A DNA stretch of 64,000 bases, taken from assembly GCA_032622095.1 (NCBI GenBank), contig CP136062.1, positions 140,512,351 to 140,576,350 of the forward strand, written 5' to 3'. Position numbers and translations under genes: made by a program. Positions 1 to 9,639 of the stretch are shown piece after piece. Source of the DNA: Siphonodentalium dalli. Taxonomy: Eukaryota; Mollusca; Scaphopoda; Gadilida; Siphonodentaliidae. The number at the start of each line of letters is the position of its first letter. Positions within the stretch are counted from its first letter, which is position 1. The notes under the pieces are model-generated. The model was not told the DNA's origin, did not search any database, and saw nothing but the letters and a program-made list of their open reading frames with translations.

Positions 1-819
1 ACTGACAACAATGTCTCACTCACATTCACTCAAATGTTTTGTTAGCTATGCATTAAAACGCCGACCTATGATGTTTCCCCGTGTTTTTATTGCCATCAGT
101 GATAAAATTGACAATCATCTTGCAGTAAAAACAAGGAGACAGAGTAAGCCGTAGTTAATTAACACCTGCATGCATGGTAGCCTCTGCACTGCCGCTAATC
201 TTACGTTCGTTTGTGTTCGTTGTTTAGTAGTTTTGTATTCAAATAATGCTAATAACTCAAAAAATAAATCATCAAAGTTGGAAATAACACCACATACACA
301 TATAATGGACCCACGCGCACCCACAAACCAAATTTCACCCTTCTACTCCGCTTTTTGGACCTGTGTTCGTTTATGTTCGTCTGTGTTCGTTTGTGTTCGT
401 TGTTTAGTAGGACCCCCCGTATGATACGTTGGATACACTGGTCACTTCTAAATGTCCAACAACATGCACCCATGGTCTGGCGCCCATCAGCCATTTGTTT
501 TCAATTCTATAGCAGAAATCGCGAAAGACGCAAAAGCTAAGCAACATCATTTCAAAACTTGTTTTTCAAAAACTGATACTCTTCATCACTTTTCACGTTT
601 TTAGGTGAGAGTGACCCCTTCATGCAGTGCTAGCTACTACATATAGCTGCAACCCGGCAAACTTGTGGCAAATTTCATCAATGGAGGGGTGGGTACACAA
701 CCACCCATGTCCATGCCCATGGTAGCTACGTTCCTGGACAGATGACGCCACAAAGTTGAATCTGCTCATGCAAAGAAAATCGAGCTATCTCGATGTAATA
801 AATTATAGCTATATAGGGC
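1..819. other. Non-coding stretch with a TGTTCGT-rich direct repeat
   Basis: No gene is supported. A 26-bp sequence starting GTTCGTTTGTGTTCGT and ending TTTAGTAG occurs exactly at 205-230 and 385-410. The second copy is preceded by further 10-bp TGTGTTCGTT-like units. Short ORFs here are shadows of this low-complexity sequence. Confidence 0.6.
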
Positions 820-988
820 CTAACCCTCCGCTGCCCCCTCCCACACTGCCCACATACACAGACTCTACATACGCGCCTGCTTTATGTTAATGTTATTAGT
901 ATAAGTCCGCATAATTAATAATACTATTAACGTAAAGCAGGCGCGTGGGCTATATGGGCAGTGCAAAGGGGGGAGCGGAGCTCGTTAC
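820..988. mobile_element. MITE, TIR family ending CGTTACA (copy 1)
   Basis: The left arm (taaccctccgctgcccc... to gcgcctgcttta at about 885) is an imperfect reverse complement of the right arm (gtaaagcaggcgcg ... gggcagtg ... gagctcgttaca at about 987). The inner 871-946 foldback is nearly perfect. It has no coding capacity. It shares termini and layout with the element at 6490-6663. Confidence 0.65.
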
Positions 989-1263
989 AGACCATGGAAC
1001 AGTACGTGAATCAATACAAATGTTGGTAGACAGTACTCCCTGGATTTGCTTTCATGTGTATTTGTGCTCATTAATTTTGCCGACGGAATAACATTTGCTG
1101 TATTTAACATTTTCCAGGCGTTGTCCGTCTTTGTGTAATACAGGTTCGTTTCCCTTTCCGTCAATTTATGCAATCTTTATCTTTGAGAGGTGAAGGTCGA
1201 TTTCAGAAAAGTGGGGAAATCCGACATTCATGTGCGAGTTGTTTCGGTTGTAGTTTTGCGAAT

Positions 1264-2373
1264 ATGCTGCCCTTTTCACGGAGGTTTTGCAGCAGACTGC
1301 TGCTACACAATCAAAAGAATATATTCCACAGTTTGGATAGTCGGCATGTCTGCCAGGCGGTTATTTGTGAGAAGTATGGCGACCCCAGGAAAGTACTGAC
1401 AATGCGGGAAACAGACACTCCGAGAATAAAAAATGATCAGGAAGTGCTGATTAAAATGTTGATGGCACCGATAAATCCTTCCGACATCAACACTATTGAA
1501 GGCACGTATTTTTTAAAACCACAGTTACCAGCTGTTGTTGGGAATGAAGGAGTGGGTGAAGTTTTAGAAGTTGGTTCTAGTGTCAAAGATCTTGCAGTAG
1601 GAGACTGGGTGATTCCAAGAGAAAGTGGTTTTGGAACTTGGAGAACACATGCATTAGCAAAAGAAGATGATTTACAAAAAGTTCCAAAAGATCTTCCTCC
1701 TTTGAGTCTGGCAACATTTGCTGTCAATGCCTGTACTGCTTATAGAATGTTGAAGGATTTTGAGAACTTAGAACCCGGAGATGTCATCCTTCAGAATAGT
1801 GCTAACAGTGCTGTTGGTCAGAACGTGATCCAGTTGGCAACCTATTATGGATATGTCACTGTCAATATAGTCCGAAACAGACCTGATATTGATAACCTAG
1901 TGCAATTTCTGAAAGATATGGGCGCTGATTTTGTTTTCACAGAAGAATATTGTCGCTCAGTTCAAATGAAAGACTTAATCAACTCGCTTCAAAAGAAACC
2001 TAAGCTTGCATTAAATGGGGTTGGTGGCAAAAGTTCTACAGAATTGTTGCGGTATCTGGATTCAAATGGGTCTCTGGTCACTTATGGAGGAATGTCAAAG
2101 AAACCAATAGTTATTCCAACAGGAGTGTCAATTTTCAAACAAATTAAAGTTCTTGGTTATTGGAACTCACTCTGGAATAAGATGCATGGCGGTTCAGAAG
2201 AACAGGCACAGATGTTTATTGACTTGTTTGAAACCATAAGACAGTGTAAACTTTTGCCGCCAGTCAGTCACCTTGTTGACTTGACAGACTATAATGAGGC
2301 TGTCTCACAGTCAATGGATGGCTTTATCGGTCGGAAGAATGTGTTTGTTATGGAAGAAGATTTCAAAAACTAA
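1264..2373 (+). CDS. MECR: Mitochondrial trans-2-enoyl-CoA/ACP reductase (MECR-like), single-exon gene
   Basis: MECR reduces trans-2-enoyl thioesters with NADPH, the last step of mitochondrial fatty acid synthesis (precursor supply for lipoate). The frame opens at 1168, but the ATG at 1264 is preferred. It gives 369 residues, close to the human protein (373), and begins with an Arg-rich, acid-free leader (MLPFSRRFCSRLLLHNQK) typical of a mitochondrial presequence. Counted from that Met: NPSDIN at 71-76, the expected catalytic Tyr82 in GTYF, GNEGVG at 93-98, GDWVIP at 113-118, TAYRML at 158-163, the Rossmann segment NSAVGQNVIQLA near 181-192, VRNRPD (NADPH phosphate contact) at 203-208, GGKSSTELLR at 254-263 and TYGGM at 273-277. 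These match the MDR-superfamily MECR subfamily. The frame is intact, with no intron, frameshift or internal stop. Vertebrate MECR genes have many introns, so this may be a retrocopy or lineage intron loss; no poly-A tail or target duplication is visible. It lies antisense to the kinase gene. Confidence 0.95.
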   Translation: MLPFSRRFCSRLLLHNQKNIFHSLDSRHVCQAVICEKYGDPRKVLTMRETDTPRIKNDQEVLIKMLMAPINPSDINTIEGTYFLKPQLPAVVGNEGVGEVLEVGSSVKDLAVGDWVIPRESGFGTWRTHALAKEDDLQKVPKDLPPLSLATFAVNACTAYRMLKDFENLEPGDVILQNSANSAVGQNVIQLATYYGYVTVNIVRNRPDIDNLVQFLKDMGADFVFTEEYCRSVQMKDLINSLQKKPKLALNGVGGKSSTELLRYLDSNGSLVTYGGMSKKPIVIPTGVSIFKQIKVLGYWNSLWNKMHGGSEEQAQMFIDLFETIRQCKLLPPVSHLVDLTDYNEAVSQSMDGFIGRKNVFVMEEDFKN

Positions 2374-2837
2374 TTGCTTTGTTCAATTTCATAATACCAG
2401 CTTGTGAATTAACTTCTTCGGAGCGATACTATATGGAACATCATATTATAACTTACATGTGTATTGTTAGTGCTCAGAGCTTCTCAAAATAACAGTACGC
2501 ATTTTTTTATATAAATATTAACTTTTTTGTCTCAAATACCACATATTTAATGTGTTGATAAATTGTCATCATAAGAATGTCTGACTAAACACGGGTACAA
2601 TACATTGCATTTGAGTTAACTGATTCTTGAAAAGATAAATTCCAGGAAATTTTCATCTTCATAAACTAAAGAGAAACTTTATAAAAATATATATATTTGA
2701 AGCCAGAAGGACCAGAAATTAGTGCCAGAGAATGGAATGTGTTCACCTCTCCGGGTTATTTTGCTCCTGTCTGTTTAACACATTTAGTACCATAGCCAGA
2801 TAGATACATGCTAAAACACGGTCATGCTTATCAGATG
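2374..2837. other. Non-coding sequence downstream of MECR
   Basis: No gene or kinase exon is seen on either strand. An AT-rich tract follows the MECR stop. No canonical AATAAA lies within the first 400 bp; one AATAAA occurs at about 2858 inside the next repeat. Confidence 0.5.
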
Positions 2838-2838
2838 A

Positions 2839-3063
2839 AACATACAGTAATGCTCTAAATAAACGACTCCTTAACCACAGCAGAATTATGGGTAACTTTT
2901 CAGGATTAAGTCGGAAATATGGCTTGTTGCCATTCATCGGAAAGCTCTCAGTGAGAGCTTTCCTATGAATGGCAACAAGCCATATTTCCTACTAAATCCT
3001 GAAAAGTTACCCATAATTCCTCTGTGGTTAAGGAGTCGATTATTTAGAACATTACTGTACATC
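2839..3063. mobile_element. Long foldback MITE (about 225 bp)
   Basis: This is a near-perfect palindrome centred at about 2951 (gctctca-g-tgagagc). The arms of about 110 bp run outward through ggcttgttgccattc, acttttcaggatt, taaccaca and acgactcctta to acatacagtaatg / cattactgtacat. There is no protein. The element lies in the intron downstream of the last visible kinase exon. Confidence 0.85.
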
Positions 3064-3268
3064 TAGGCCTACTATTACTAATAAGTAATATGACTCTATT
3101 TCTTGTCAAAATGTCTCTCAATATTTTCACAATATTTAACAGATTAGTTTATTCATGTCAGACACCACTGCATTGAATGGTTGGATACATCCTGCGGCAT
3201 TCCTGCCATATATTATATGAGAGAATCATTGGTATTGTCAACCTATTTCAGACCACATGCATACAAAC

Positions 3269-3372
3269 CTTTCTACTAATCATTTCATATATGCAAACTC
3301 CAAGAGACCACCAGTCACAAGAATAACTGTATCCTGGGCATTCATCCAGGGCTGTAGCATATACTTCTGGTG
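3269..3372 (-). CDS. STK32/YANK-like kinase, APE to helix-F exon
   Basis: This 104-nt exon on the minus strand has an acceptor after gttatgtgtttcag. It continues the activation segment as (M)APEVYATALDECPGYSYSC followed by DWWSLGVCIYEMISRK. The APE motif ends the activation segment, and DWWSLGV carries the conserved helix-F aspartate. It ends in phase 0 after AGAAAG. The donor is gtttgt, a weaker match than the gtaag donors of the other exons, so the 3' edge is slightly less certain. Family members continue with an RPY-containing segment. No such exon was found in 1-3268 on this strand, so the C-lobe remainder is probably beyond the left edge. The 1.28-kb intron upstream (3373-4652) holds two dispersed repeats. 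Confidence 0.9.
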
Positions 3373-3626
3373 CTGAAACACATAACAAATGTATGTTGAT
3401 CCTGGGTTACTGTTAATATAAGTTTTTATGCATTAGGCATAAACATGTTGTGTCTGCTGTTTCCCTCTACCCTCCCTACCTACATATACTATCATATCTT
3501 TTTATCCAAATTCATAAATGATGTCCGGACTATCTACGGAAAAAATCTGCTTGATAGTAATAAATATACTGTTTAATTCTAAAGTATTCATAGTGAATCA
3601 CATGCAATGCTTTGAGAGTTAAAGAC

Positions 3627-3994
3627 ATATTATGTACTTGTTTGGGTGCGTGAAACTGATAAGTTAGTATTCAGGCGCTATGACAACCGGAGGAATGTTA
3701 CATTCTACTAACATCGTGGAAAATTTGAAGCAAATCGACCGTACCACTCCATAGAAAACATCGCCAGAACTACGCTCGATTGTAAATATTTACTACTCGA
3801 TTCGGGACACATCTATCGGCGATAAACTAACGAAAACGATTTTGCCATCGAGAGTCACTGCATTTAATTCATATATAAGAATGACGGTGTGTGTTGTCAT
3901 TTTGGATATACTATTTGTAAAACTTACTACTTTGAACAAGATTACTCTCCATTTATATTTGATCACCATACCGGAGTGTTTCACATCACTTTAA
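3627..3994 (+). repeat. Dispersed repeat, copy 1 (pair at 61285-61659)
   Basis: About 370 bp is closely related, in the same orientation, to 61285-61659. Shared blocks include aactgataagttagtat, cgaccgtaccactccataga, gataaactaacgaaaacgat and gagtgtttcacatcacttt. No conserved reading frame was seen. Confidence 0.85.
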
Positions 3995-4119
3995 AGCTAG
4001 TTGGAGACGATTGGAGTGCAAACCCCACATAAAAGGATTTTATGCATCTATATACTCAACAACTACCGGTAATTGGCTTGAAGCAAAACACTGGGTAGTT
4101 TTTATATGCCCATTTAAAA

Positions 4120-4480
4120 AACAATGGGACATATTATGTTCTTGGTCTGTCTGTCCGTTCGCTTTGTGTTTGGGGCAATAACTTTCGATAGTCTGAACTG
4201 AATGGATGAAATTTGGTATTTGGCTTTACTAGCACATAATACAGGCCAAGTTCGAATTTGTGTTTCTCCTGCAAATTTTCACCAGAGTTATGGACCTTTT
4301 AATGGAATTTGCACTCAATTTTCGTTTCCTGATGATAACTTTAGTAAGTTTGAACTGAATGGACTGAAATTTGGTATGTGAGTTTACTATCCAAAAATGC
4401 AGACCAACTTCGAATTTGGGTTCTGCCCACCAATTTTCACCAGAGTTATGGCCCTTTGTTGGAACTATTGATGTTCATGT
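4120..4480 (+). repeat. Two diverged tandem units, about 180 bp each
   Basis: The second half repeats the first with divergence: gataactt...tagt.tgaactgaatgga.tgaaatttggtat..., ...aacttcgaatttg..., aattttcaccagagttatggccctt. The leading ctgtctgtccgttcg is also characteristic. It is non-coding. Confidence 0.7.
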
Positions 4481-4652
4481 AATATAAATTTTTAAGCAGA
4501 CAGAAAAAAGTCATTATAATGACATGGCATACTTTAGCGAGTCCCATTGTGATATAACCAGTTATTCATTTGTAGAGAGAATGCAACACCATATTCAATT
4601 TGTAGCAGTTTGCAGTGGGGAAAAAAAAATACTAATAGTAACTGAGACTTAC

Positions 4653-4742
4653 CCATATATGGTTTAGTTCCAGACAAAGATGTTGCCAACTGCCCGTCTT
4701 TTACTACTGTGGCGATATTGAAGTCTGTGAGATGTAAATGAC
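4653..4742 (-). CDS. STK32/YANK-like kinase, DFN/activation-segment exon
   Basis: This 90-nt exon on the minus strand has an acceptor after atcatttgcag and the donor ATATATGG/gtaagt. Completed by the G of the previous exon it translates to GHLHLTDFNIATVVKDGQL, followed by ATSLSGTKPYM. It holds the metal-binding motif as DFN instead of DFG, a known hallmark of the STK32/YANK family, and the activation segment up to GTKPYM of the APE motif. It enters in phase 1 and leaves in phase 1 (ATG G/), matching the exon at 3269-3372, which supplies CA-CCA-GAA (A-P-E). The TDFNIAT wording is closest to what I recall of vertebrate STK32B. No stop or odd residue is present. Confidence 0.95.
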
Positions 4743-5189
4743 CTGCAAATGATACAATTTACATAGGGTAGATAGTTATTATTATGGAGAGAACATTCAG
4801 GAACTTTAACTTTGAGATATTGTCGCACACTAAAAGATGATCTAACTGTTCCGGGCCATAATTACAGCAACATATTTTTTTATAAATCCTGATATCAAGA
4901 CTACAAATATAGCTACTTTGTGAATAAAATACAGATAAAAATGAAGATTGTGTATATTATTTGTATAGAAAGGCATAATAGAGTGGTTTATTTCGAAAGT
5001 ACGATTGCGGTGGAATCTATAGTTTAAATTCAATTTCCTTTCATCGAAGCTGCAAACATGATTGTGTTGTCCTTGGTATACGCTTTTGGTATGGATGCTC
5101 TGAACCTTTTTGTGCAGATTTCTGTTCTAAAAATAGCCCATAAAACTGTCCCGCTGATGCGATGAGAAATTCAAAATAAAATTTACATT
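4743..5189. other. Intron sequence, nothing recognised
   Basis: AT-rich intronic sequence between the DFN exon and the MITE pair at 5190-6202. No repeat partner or coding signal was noticed. Confidence 0.5.
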
Positions 5190-5620
5190 AACTAAAAAAA
5201 ATTCTTTCTTTGGCTTCAGGGGTAAAAAATATTTAATTCGAGTCGAGGAACCCACCCATCAAAGCTCAGAGTGATCAGATGTCAATTTTTTTAATTTGTT
5301 ATTTCCCGCGATATATAATTTTTGGTGGCCCGGCAAATATTTGTCAAGCCAAAATTCTCGGACCAAATTGCGGATGAAGATGGATCACTCTAAAATCAAG
5401 TGGCTTTGGGTGTTAGGTATTTGACAATCCAGCCAAATTTCGTTGAACAATGTTAATATAAATAACACGTTTTGGGCAATTTTATAATATAGTTGACGGT
5501 GGTTAGCATTATTGTTGGGCAATTAATCGATTCTCATAACTGAAGCGGCATTTCAAAAAGTTTTGCTGTTGTTGGAATCTGATGATATGGAGACCATCAA
5601 ATCGGATTGAGTACCCTTAA
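5190..5620 (-). mobile_element. MITE family 'GGTACTCAATCC', copy A (inverted, 5'-truncated)
   Basis: It ends in the reverse complement of the family terminus (atcggattgagtacccttaa). Internal blocks match copies B, D and E: ggcttcaggggtaaaaaat, catcaaagctcagagtgatcag, taaaatcaagtgg, ggttagcattattg. The outer terminus at the left is missing. It faces copy B head to head with about 110 bp between them, so the region can fold back. Confidence 0.8.
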
Positions 5621-5727
5621 AAAAAATATTTCACGGCTGTCAGTGAGATGTTTAATATCAAATCAAATAGGTTACTATATATAGGTTACATATATAATTG
5701 GTGTTTTATAATAGGAAACATTTCGAA

Positions 5728-6202
5728 TTAAAGGAACTCAATCCGATCAGACGGCCCCCACACCATCCAGATGCAGCAACAACATTTCTTCAAAATACGC
5801 TTTAGTTAACAGAATTGATTTATTGCAACAAAATAATGCTAACCACTGTCAACCATGGTATCTAATTTCCCAAAACTTGTTATTTATCAACATTTTGTTC
5901 AACAAAATATGGCCGTATTATCACTAAAGTATCACGAAATTTGACCGTATTACCACTTGATTTTAGAGTTATCCATACTCATCCGCAATTTTGTCCGAGA
6001 GCCTCCGTTTGACCACGTGTTTCTGGGCCAAATATTATTGCACATCTCGAGAAATAAAAAACTTTTAAAAATCGATGTCTTATCACTCTGAGCTTTGATG
6101 GGTGGGTTCCTCGAGTCTATTCAAATATTTTTACCCCCCCCCCTCCCCGAAGCCAAAACTATAGTAATTTAGGAGCGTCTGATCGGATTGAGTACCTTTA
6201 AA
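5728..6202 (+). mobile_element. MITE family 'GGTACTCAATCC', copy B (complete)
   Basis: It starts TTAAAGGAACTCAATCCGAT and ends ATCGGATTGAGTACCTTTAA, giving terminal inverted repeats of about 25 bp with TTAA at both outer edges (a possible TTAA target duplication). About 475 bp, no ORF. Other copies: 5190-5620, 28513-28998, 39260-39745 and 45495-45960. Confidence 0.85.
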
Positions 6203-6353
6203 ATATGATGAAAAATAGAGCTAATACATGCAGTAAAAATTATTATTATTCAAAAAGATAGGACAATCCGACCATACAAATTGGGTCCCGACCCCAAAAA
6301 ATACCCCTGCAAAAGGTCGGGTTATCGCGATTCCGAATCTAAAGTATACTTAC

Positions 6354-6391
6354 CCTGTTCATCCAACAGAATGTTGTCTGGCTTTATGTCT
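6354..6391 (-). CDS. STK32/YANK-like kinase, 38-nt catalytic-loop microexon
   Basis: This exon is too short for ordinary ORF detection but is clear by splicing and by protein match. On the minus strand a long pyrimidine tract (tctctctctgtcttttttcag) precedes AGACATAAAGCC, and the exon ends at GAACAGG/gtaagt. Joined to the upstream exon, the first A completes the arginine codon and the translation is R-DIKPDNILLDEQ plus the first base of G, the kinase catalytic loop with the catalytic Asp and the Mg-binding Asn. It enters in phase 2 and leaves in phase 1, which fits the exon at 4653-4742. The upstream intron (6392-44596) is about 38.2 kb and the downstream intron 1.6 kb. Skipping this exon would remove the HRD aspartate and shift the frame (38 is not a multiple of 3), so it must be included for an active kinase. 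Confidence 0.93.
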
Positions 6392-6489
6392 CTGAAAAAA
6401 GACAGAGAGAGAGAGAGAAATGAAGCCCCATGTCTATCGGCGATTTGGATGAAATTGCCGTGATGACAAGATCCCTCGTCTCGGGGGCT

Positions 6490-6663
6490 TGTAACGGCCT
6501 CCACCAACCTCACTGCCCTTATATATGCATCGTCCCTATATATGCACCTGCTTTACATTATGGTAATATGTTTATTTATTAAACTGTAATGGAGACTTTA
6601 ATACAACATACGCGTACATTGGGACGATGCATAACTTTTATGGGGGCAGCGTGGCGCGTTACA
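6490..6663. mobile_element. MITE, TIR family ending CGTTACA (copy 2)
   Basis: The left terminus TTGTAACGGCCTCC and the right terminus GCGCGTTACAA are inverted, with inner inverted blocks ctgccc/gggcag, tgcatcgtccc/gggacgatgca and a central AT-rich palindromic zone. Same family as 820-988. Confidence 0.7.
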
Positions 6664-6699
6664 AACTCCTGTGATAATCACAAAAGCACTGCATGTGTG

Positions 6700-7400
6700 C
6701 CAAACTTTATCGCATACATATGGGTAGTTTACCCATCAGGAACATGGCGACAGAGGGTTTGAATGGTGTCCCCACCCATAACTTAAATTTACTTTGGCCA
6801 ACATTTTTCAACAGTTCGAAATATTTAGTATGAAATTTGCTGTTTTTAGACCAAAACTCGAATATTTTCCTTCATTCGATCAATATTTAGACGGAAATTA
6901 CCACCAGTTAGAATTGTCCAATTATTGGGGTGTTATATATAGAGCTTCGAAATTTCTAACAATTGGAAAGCTTGAACTAAAGCCGCTTTCACACATGTCC
7001 GTTTCTCCGATGCGTTTCCTTGCGTTTCTAATATTTTAACGCATCCAGAAAACGCATCGGTCAAAACAGTGATAATATCACTGGGTCTTTCACACATGTG
7101 CGTTTGCCGGATACGTTTCTTTTTTTTCATGTCTCGGACTTGAAATGCTGCGTTTCGCCTGCGTTTCTAAAAAATCATACACAAGCATGTGTGGCTAGCT
7201 TCACTATTTCGACCGATGCATTTTCCGGATGCGTTAAAATATTAGAAACACAAGGAAACGCATCCGAGAAACGGACATGTGTGAAAGCGGCTTAACAGTT
7301 GGACAATTGAAACCGAAGGGATACAAACTAAACGGATTTTCTCGGACTTTGGTCTGATAGAAGGCCAATAAAGGCAATAGGAAATTCAGAGTTGGACACC
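6700..7400. repeat. CAACAGTTGGAAAG-type dispersed repeat, copy 1
   Basis: Sequence around the MITE at 6980-7293 (tttggccaacatttttcaacagttcgaaatattt ... aacaattggaaagctt) resembles 18385-18850 (tttggtcaacattttcaacagttggagattt ... caacagttggaaagcttt). Alignment by eye only; diverged. Confidence 0.5.
6980..7293. mobile_element. MITE with about 85-bp TIRs (AAGCCGCTTTCACACATGTC)
   Basis: The left end AAGCCGCTTTCACACATGTC is the exact inverse of the right end GACATGTGTGAAAGCGGCTT. The inverted match extends through ...gatgcgtttccttg.gtttctaatattttaacgcatcc... on both sides. About 314 bp, non-coding. It is inserted in the repeat at 6700-7400. Confidence 0.88.
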
Positions 7401-7870
7401 ACCAACGGAAACACCCCGTCCCTCTGGCAGGGTCCCTGCAGCATGGGATCACACAACCGTCCATCCCAGCTTGGGTTAAACTCTATATGTATAGAGTTAT
7501 TCATCTTCAAGCACACCACAACCGTTCACTGCGAAGTGCATAATCCGGCCCTAATTTGACGTATCCGGTCCTGAAATAAATCTTGTTTAGTTCTTTTTTG
7601 TCTACAATCTGAAACAGGTTTGTGCGTTTGATCTTAAACAGCCCGCCTTTTTTTTTTTTTAAATAAATGAATTTGTTTTTAAATCAAAATTTTGAACATC
7701 TACGGCCGTCATAACATCCACCAGGGTAACACGAGTCACCACACCAAATAGTCGGGGGCCCAGAACATTTTATCACTATTGAGTACGAAAGGTTTGATGT
7801 GCCTGAATTGTCGAAACGACCGGGCTAACGGCACACACCCAATTCTCAAATTCCACAGTTACAGCATACA
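7294..7870. other. Non-coding stretch
   Basis: No gene seen. Holds a poly-T/A run at about 7649 and the outer part of the 6700-7400 repeat. Confidence 0.5.
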
Positions 7871-8397
7871 CACTCTTAGAACAAATGTGTATAAATACTA
7901 CACAATATGTGTTACATTTGATCTTAAACAAAATTGTGTAGAAATGCATCATGACATACATGTGTCGTCGGAATTTTCTCAACATTGAATATGAGTGAAT
8001 ATGTGAGTATATTATATTTAATAGATGAGATATTTTATATTTGAGACATAAACCTCGTAAAAGCTGCCATAATACAAAATTGGCAGCTGCTTTAAAACTT
8101 TGTGCTACACAATTCTGTGTTGTTCAGTTTTTACACAAACATAGTGTATAACAAAGTTTATAGCTGCTGCCAATTGTTTGTTCTGTGGTAGCCTTTACGA
8201 GTTTTGTGTCTCCAATAGAACACATTTCATCTAATAACTATATATGATACACTCTCATATTCAATCATATTCAACGTTGATGATATTCCACCGACATATT
8301 TAATAATTATATGTCATGTGTCAGTTCTACACAATTTTGTTTAAGATCAAATGTAACACATTTTGTGTAGTATTTATACACATTTGTTCTAAGAGTG
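7871..8397. mobile_element. Large foldback element (CACTCTTAGAACAAATGTG termini)
   Basis: The left arm CACTCTTAGAACAAATGTG... through acatttgatcttaaacaaaattgtgtag is the inverse of the right arm ...ctacacaattttgtttaagatcaaatgtaacaca ... CACATTTGTTCTAAGAGTG. Inner blocks (ctcgtaaaagctgcca / tggtagcctttacgag; aattggcagctg / cagctgctgccaatt) extend the foldback to the centre near 8134. Related TGTGTA-rich arms lie at 24276-24440, 24880-25075 and 54030-54090. Confidence 0.85.
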
Positions 8398-8568
8398 CAG
8401 GGGCCCACAACCCCACCCCAAATCACTTTTAAACGAACTTTCGAGTATACGAACACGAAATCTGCTGTAATCATACTTGGGTACTATACGCTGGTCATAA
8501 AAATATGGAATACTATTATAGGGCCACTTCCTAATGGCGCAAAAAAACTACAAAAAGTGCGCCATTAG

Positions 8569-9317
8569 AGGCCCTTTTCACATTTATTATTTATTTACGC
8601 TTAAGCGCAAATATTTGCGCTTAAGCGCAAATAACCTCTATCATTTGCGCTTAAGCGCAAATATTCACGATTAAGCGTCAATCATATTAATATTCATTGA
8701 TTCCCCCCTGAATTAATTTTAAATGGCACAGGCCTAAACACATCACTCAAGTCTATATAGCCCCACCATATGAGGGAAGCAATCCCCCAGAAACCCCTTG
8801 ATCCATTTTATGACCATGGAAAAGGTATAGATCTGTGCAGGATATGTCTCATTTATAAAATATACTTGATATCTGTGATGGAGACACAAATTCTTGGGGA
8901 CAGGGATGCTGATAATATGAAATAGGGTTTTTCCCCCCTATTTCAAGTCAATAAGTACACCATGAAGGAAGCAAGCCGCCGGTAACCCCTAATTCCCTTT
9001 TTATGGAAATGGTATATATCTGTGCAGGAGATGCCCCTTTAATAAAATATAATAGAGCTCTGGGAGTGAGGCACCAATTATTGGGACACCAGGGACAGAG
9101 ATGCTGATATGCATATGGAAATATGTTTTTTCTTCAACTTCGAGTCTGTATGGGGCTATTTACTATGGGCCCATAACAATATACTATGAGATGGACTCAA
9201 TCATTCACAATCAGAGGGAAGTAAGGGAGTGTTAGGTATTTGCCCTTAAGCGCAAATAAATTGATATACACATATTTGCGCTTGAGCGCAAATAAATAAT
9301 AGATGTGAAAAGGGCCT
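8569..9317. mobile_element. Non-autonomous DNA element with repeated ATTTGCGCTTAAGCGCAAAT dyads
   Basis: The termini AGGCCCTTTTCACA / TGTGAAAAGGGCCT are inverted. Next to them the perfect 20-bp palindrome ATTTGCGCTTAAGCGCAAAT or near copies appear several times: about 8598-8630 (two fused), 8643-8662, 8664-8684 (degenerate), 9239-9258 and 9275-9294. The interior (8770-8940 and 8958-9130) is a diverged tandem duplication of about 190 bp sharing ctgtgcagga, gggacag.gatgctgat and gaaata.g.ttttt. No transposase. A hairpin (taatggcgca...tgcgccatta) abuts the left end at 8532-8567. Confidence 0.8.
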
Positions 9318-9639
9318 CCCATATATTTGGACCGAAAACGTAAAAAAAAACACTTTTATTCAAACTTTCGCATATGTCCTTGAAATTTACTATGGTCATT
9401 CATTGATATATACTAAACATAGATACCATACTTAAGAAGCGGATTTCTGCAGCCTTTTCAGATAAGAAGGGGTAGTTTGACCCCTCCCCTAAAACTTCGG
9501 AAATTCGCTATTTGACCGGGAGCTGATAACCTATAGTGTACCCTGCACCAGATGACTTAACTTCACCAAACTAATTCTCTTCCTTATTATGTACCTCAAC
9601 TTTTAAGCAATTTTAACATAACAAGTGGGAGCGTAGACA

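Noticed and set aside
1168-1263. Upstream ATG extending MECR to 401 residues
   Set aside because: The extra 32 residues are not like the family, and the ATG at 1264 begins a good mitochondrial presequence and gives the usual length.
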